From: Spirometra erinaceieuropaei
Lineage: Eukaryota; Platyhelminthes; Cestoda; Diphyllobothriidea; Diphyllobothriidae
Assembly (NCBI GenBank): GCA_902702965.1
Contig: CACRXP010000009.1
Location: 1,342,680-1,406,679 of the forward strand
DNA length: 64,000 nucleotides
Direction: 5' to 3'
Below the pieces are notes generated by a model. That model was given only the letters and a program-made list of their open reading frames with translations, did not search any database and was not told where the DNA came from. Shown in pieces: positions 63,800 to 64,000 of this stretch. How positions within the stretch are numbered: the stretch's first letter is position 1; each line of letters starts with the position of its first letter. Position numbers and translations under genes: made by a program.

Positions 63800-64000
63800 G
63801 CTGAAAGTAATCTGACAAGTGAACAGTTTATAGGAAGCAAGTGGTTTTCACTGAATACCTTTTACAACAAAATCAAAGGACATATCTGTCCTAGTTAGCT
63901 CGAGTTCGTGAGTGACCTTAAATTCTGAAAAACTGCTGCATGTGCTTAGAAGTGACCTCTACGCGTTTCACCAATATGTCGCTTCCAAAGTGCGTGGAAG

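Larger units (their letters stand above)
57571..64000 (+). repeat. large duplicated unit, copy C (runs off the window)
   Basis: Direct copy of unit B, matching 38866-42560, 44150-44474, 49225-49480, 49720-49806 and 50396 to about 52275. It lacks the LINE, the foldback insertion and the AT run, and has an extra ~490 bp at 59087-59580. The first part (57.6-60.5 kb) has no recognised coding sequence. The unit is still matching B at the last base of the window. Confidence 0.8.

Noticed and set aside
1..64000. CRISPR arrays, bacterial operons, prophage genes
   Set aside because: No regular direct repeats with unique spacers, no Shine-Dalgarno-led gene clusters; content is eukaryotic retroelements and SINEs.

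Overview
The window looks like non-genic, repeat-dominated DNA from a metazoan, most plausibly a parasitic flatworm. The sequence shows CR1-like LINEs, Penelope-like elements (PLEs) with GIY-YIG endonucleases, a Gypsy element whose Gag has a CWYH...Cys-type motif, a Merlin-like transposase fragment and tRNA-derived SINEs. That mix is known from tapeworm and fluke genomes, so the taxonomic call is an inference. I found no convincing host protein gene, rRNA, functional tRNA gene, CRISPR or bacterial-type operon.

Layout. 1-4.2 kb: AT-rich DNA with clustered perfect palindromes. 4.26-5.2 kb: minus-strand relic of PLE family A. 7.0-8.0 kb: GC-rich island between TATG microsatellites. 8.1-9.8 kb: dead minus-strand LINE. 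10.1-14.7 kb: nearly complete plus-strand CR1-like LINE, with ORF1 (one stop codon) overlapping a long ORF2 that contains a 297-base assembly gap. 15.6-18.4 kb: 3' ends and fragments of three LINE families. 20.6-25.2 kb: complete but broken minus-strand Gypsy element between two LTRs. 26.0-27.7 kb: two PLEs of different families, head to tail. 28.1-31.3 kb: diverged satellite-like DNA interrupted by a PLE copy with 291-bp inverted arms. 31.5 kb: Merlin fragment.

From about 31.8 kb to the end, most of the DNA is three copies of one large repeat unit: copy A (31.8-37.5 kb, inverted), copy B (38.9-52.3 kb) and copy C (57.6 kb to the window end). B and C are in direct orientation. B is longer mainly because it carries a 4.7-kb LINE and a 601-bp tRNA-headed foldback insertion. 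C keeps the corresponding empty sites. A also carries a shortened LINE at the same point. Between B and C lie SINEs, another PLE A end and a LINE ORF1 fragment.

How the parts work together: the autonomous elements (LINEs, PLEs, Gypsy) supply reverse transcriptase and endonuclease, and the SINEs are presumably LINE-mobilised. Three observations stand out. First, there is a textbook-shaped -1 frameshift signal (heptamer, 8-nt spacer, 7-bp perfect hairpin) joining ORF1 to an ORF2 that has no usable ATG. Second, hammerhead-ribozyme-like motifs occur in the PLE terminal repeats, with stem I co-varying between families. Third, PLE copies carry inverted arms that include the coding 3' end, with the same arm/coding junction at two loci. 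All sequence comparisons were made by eye.
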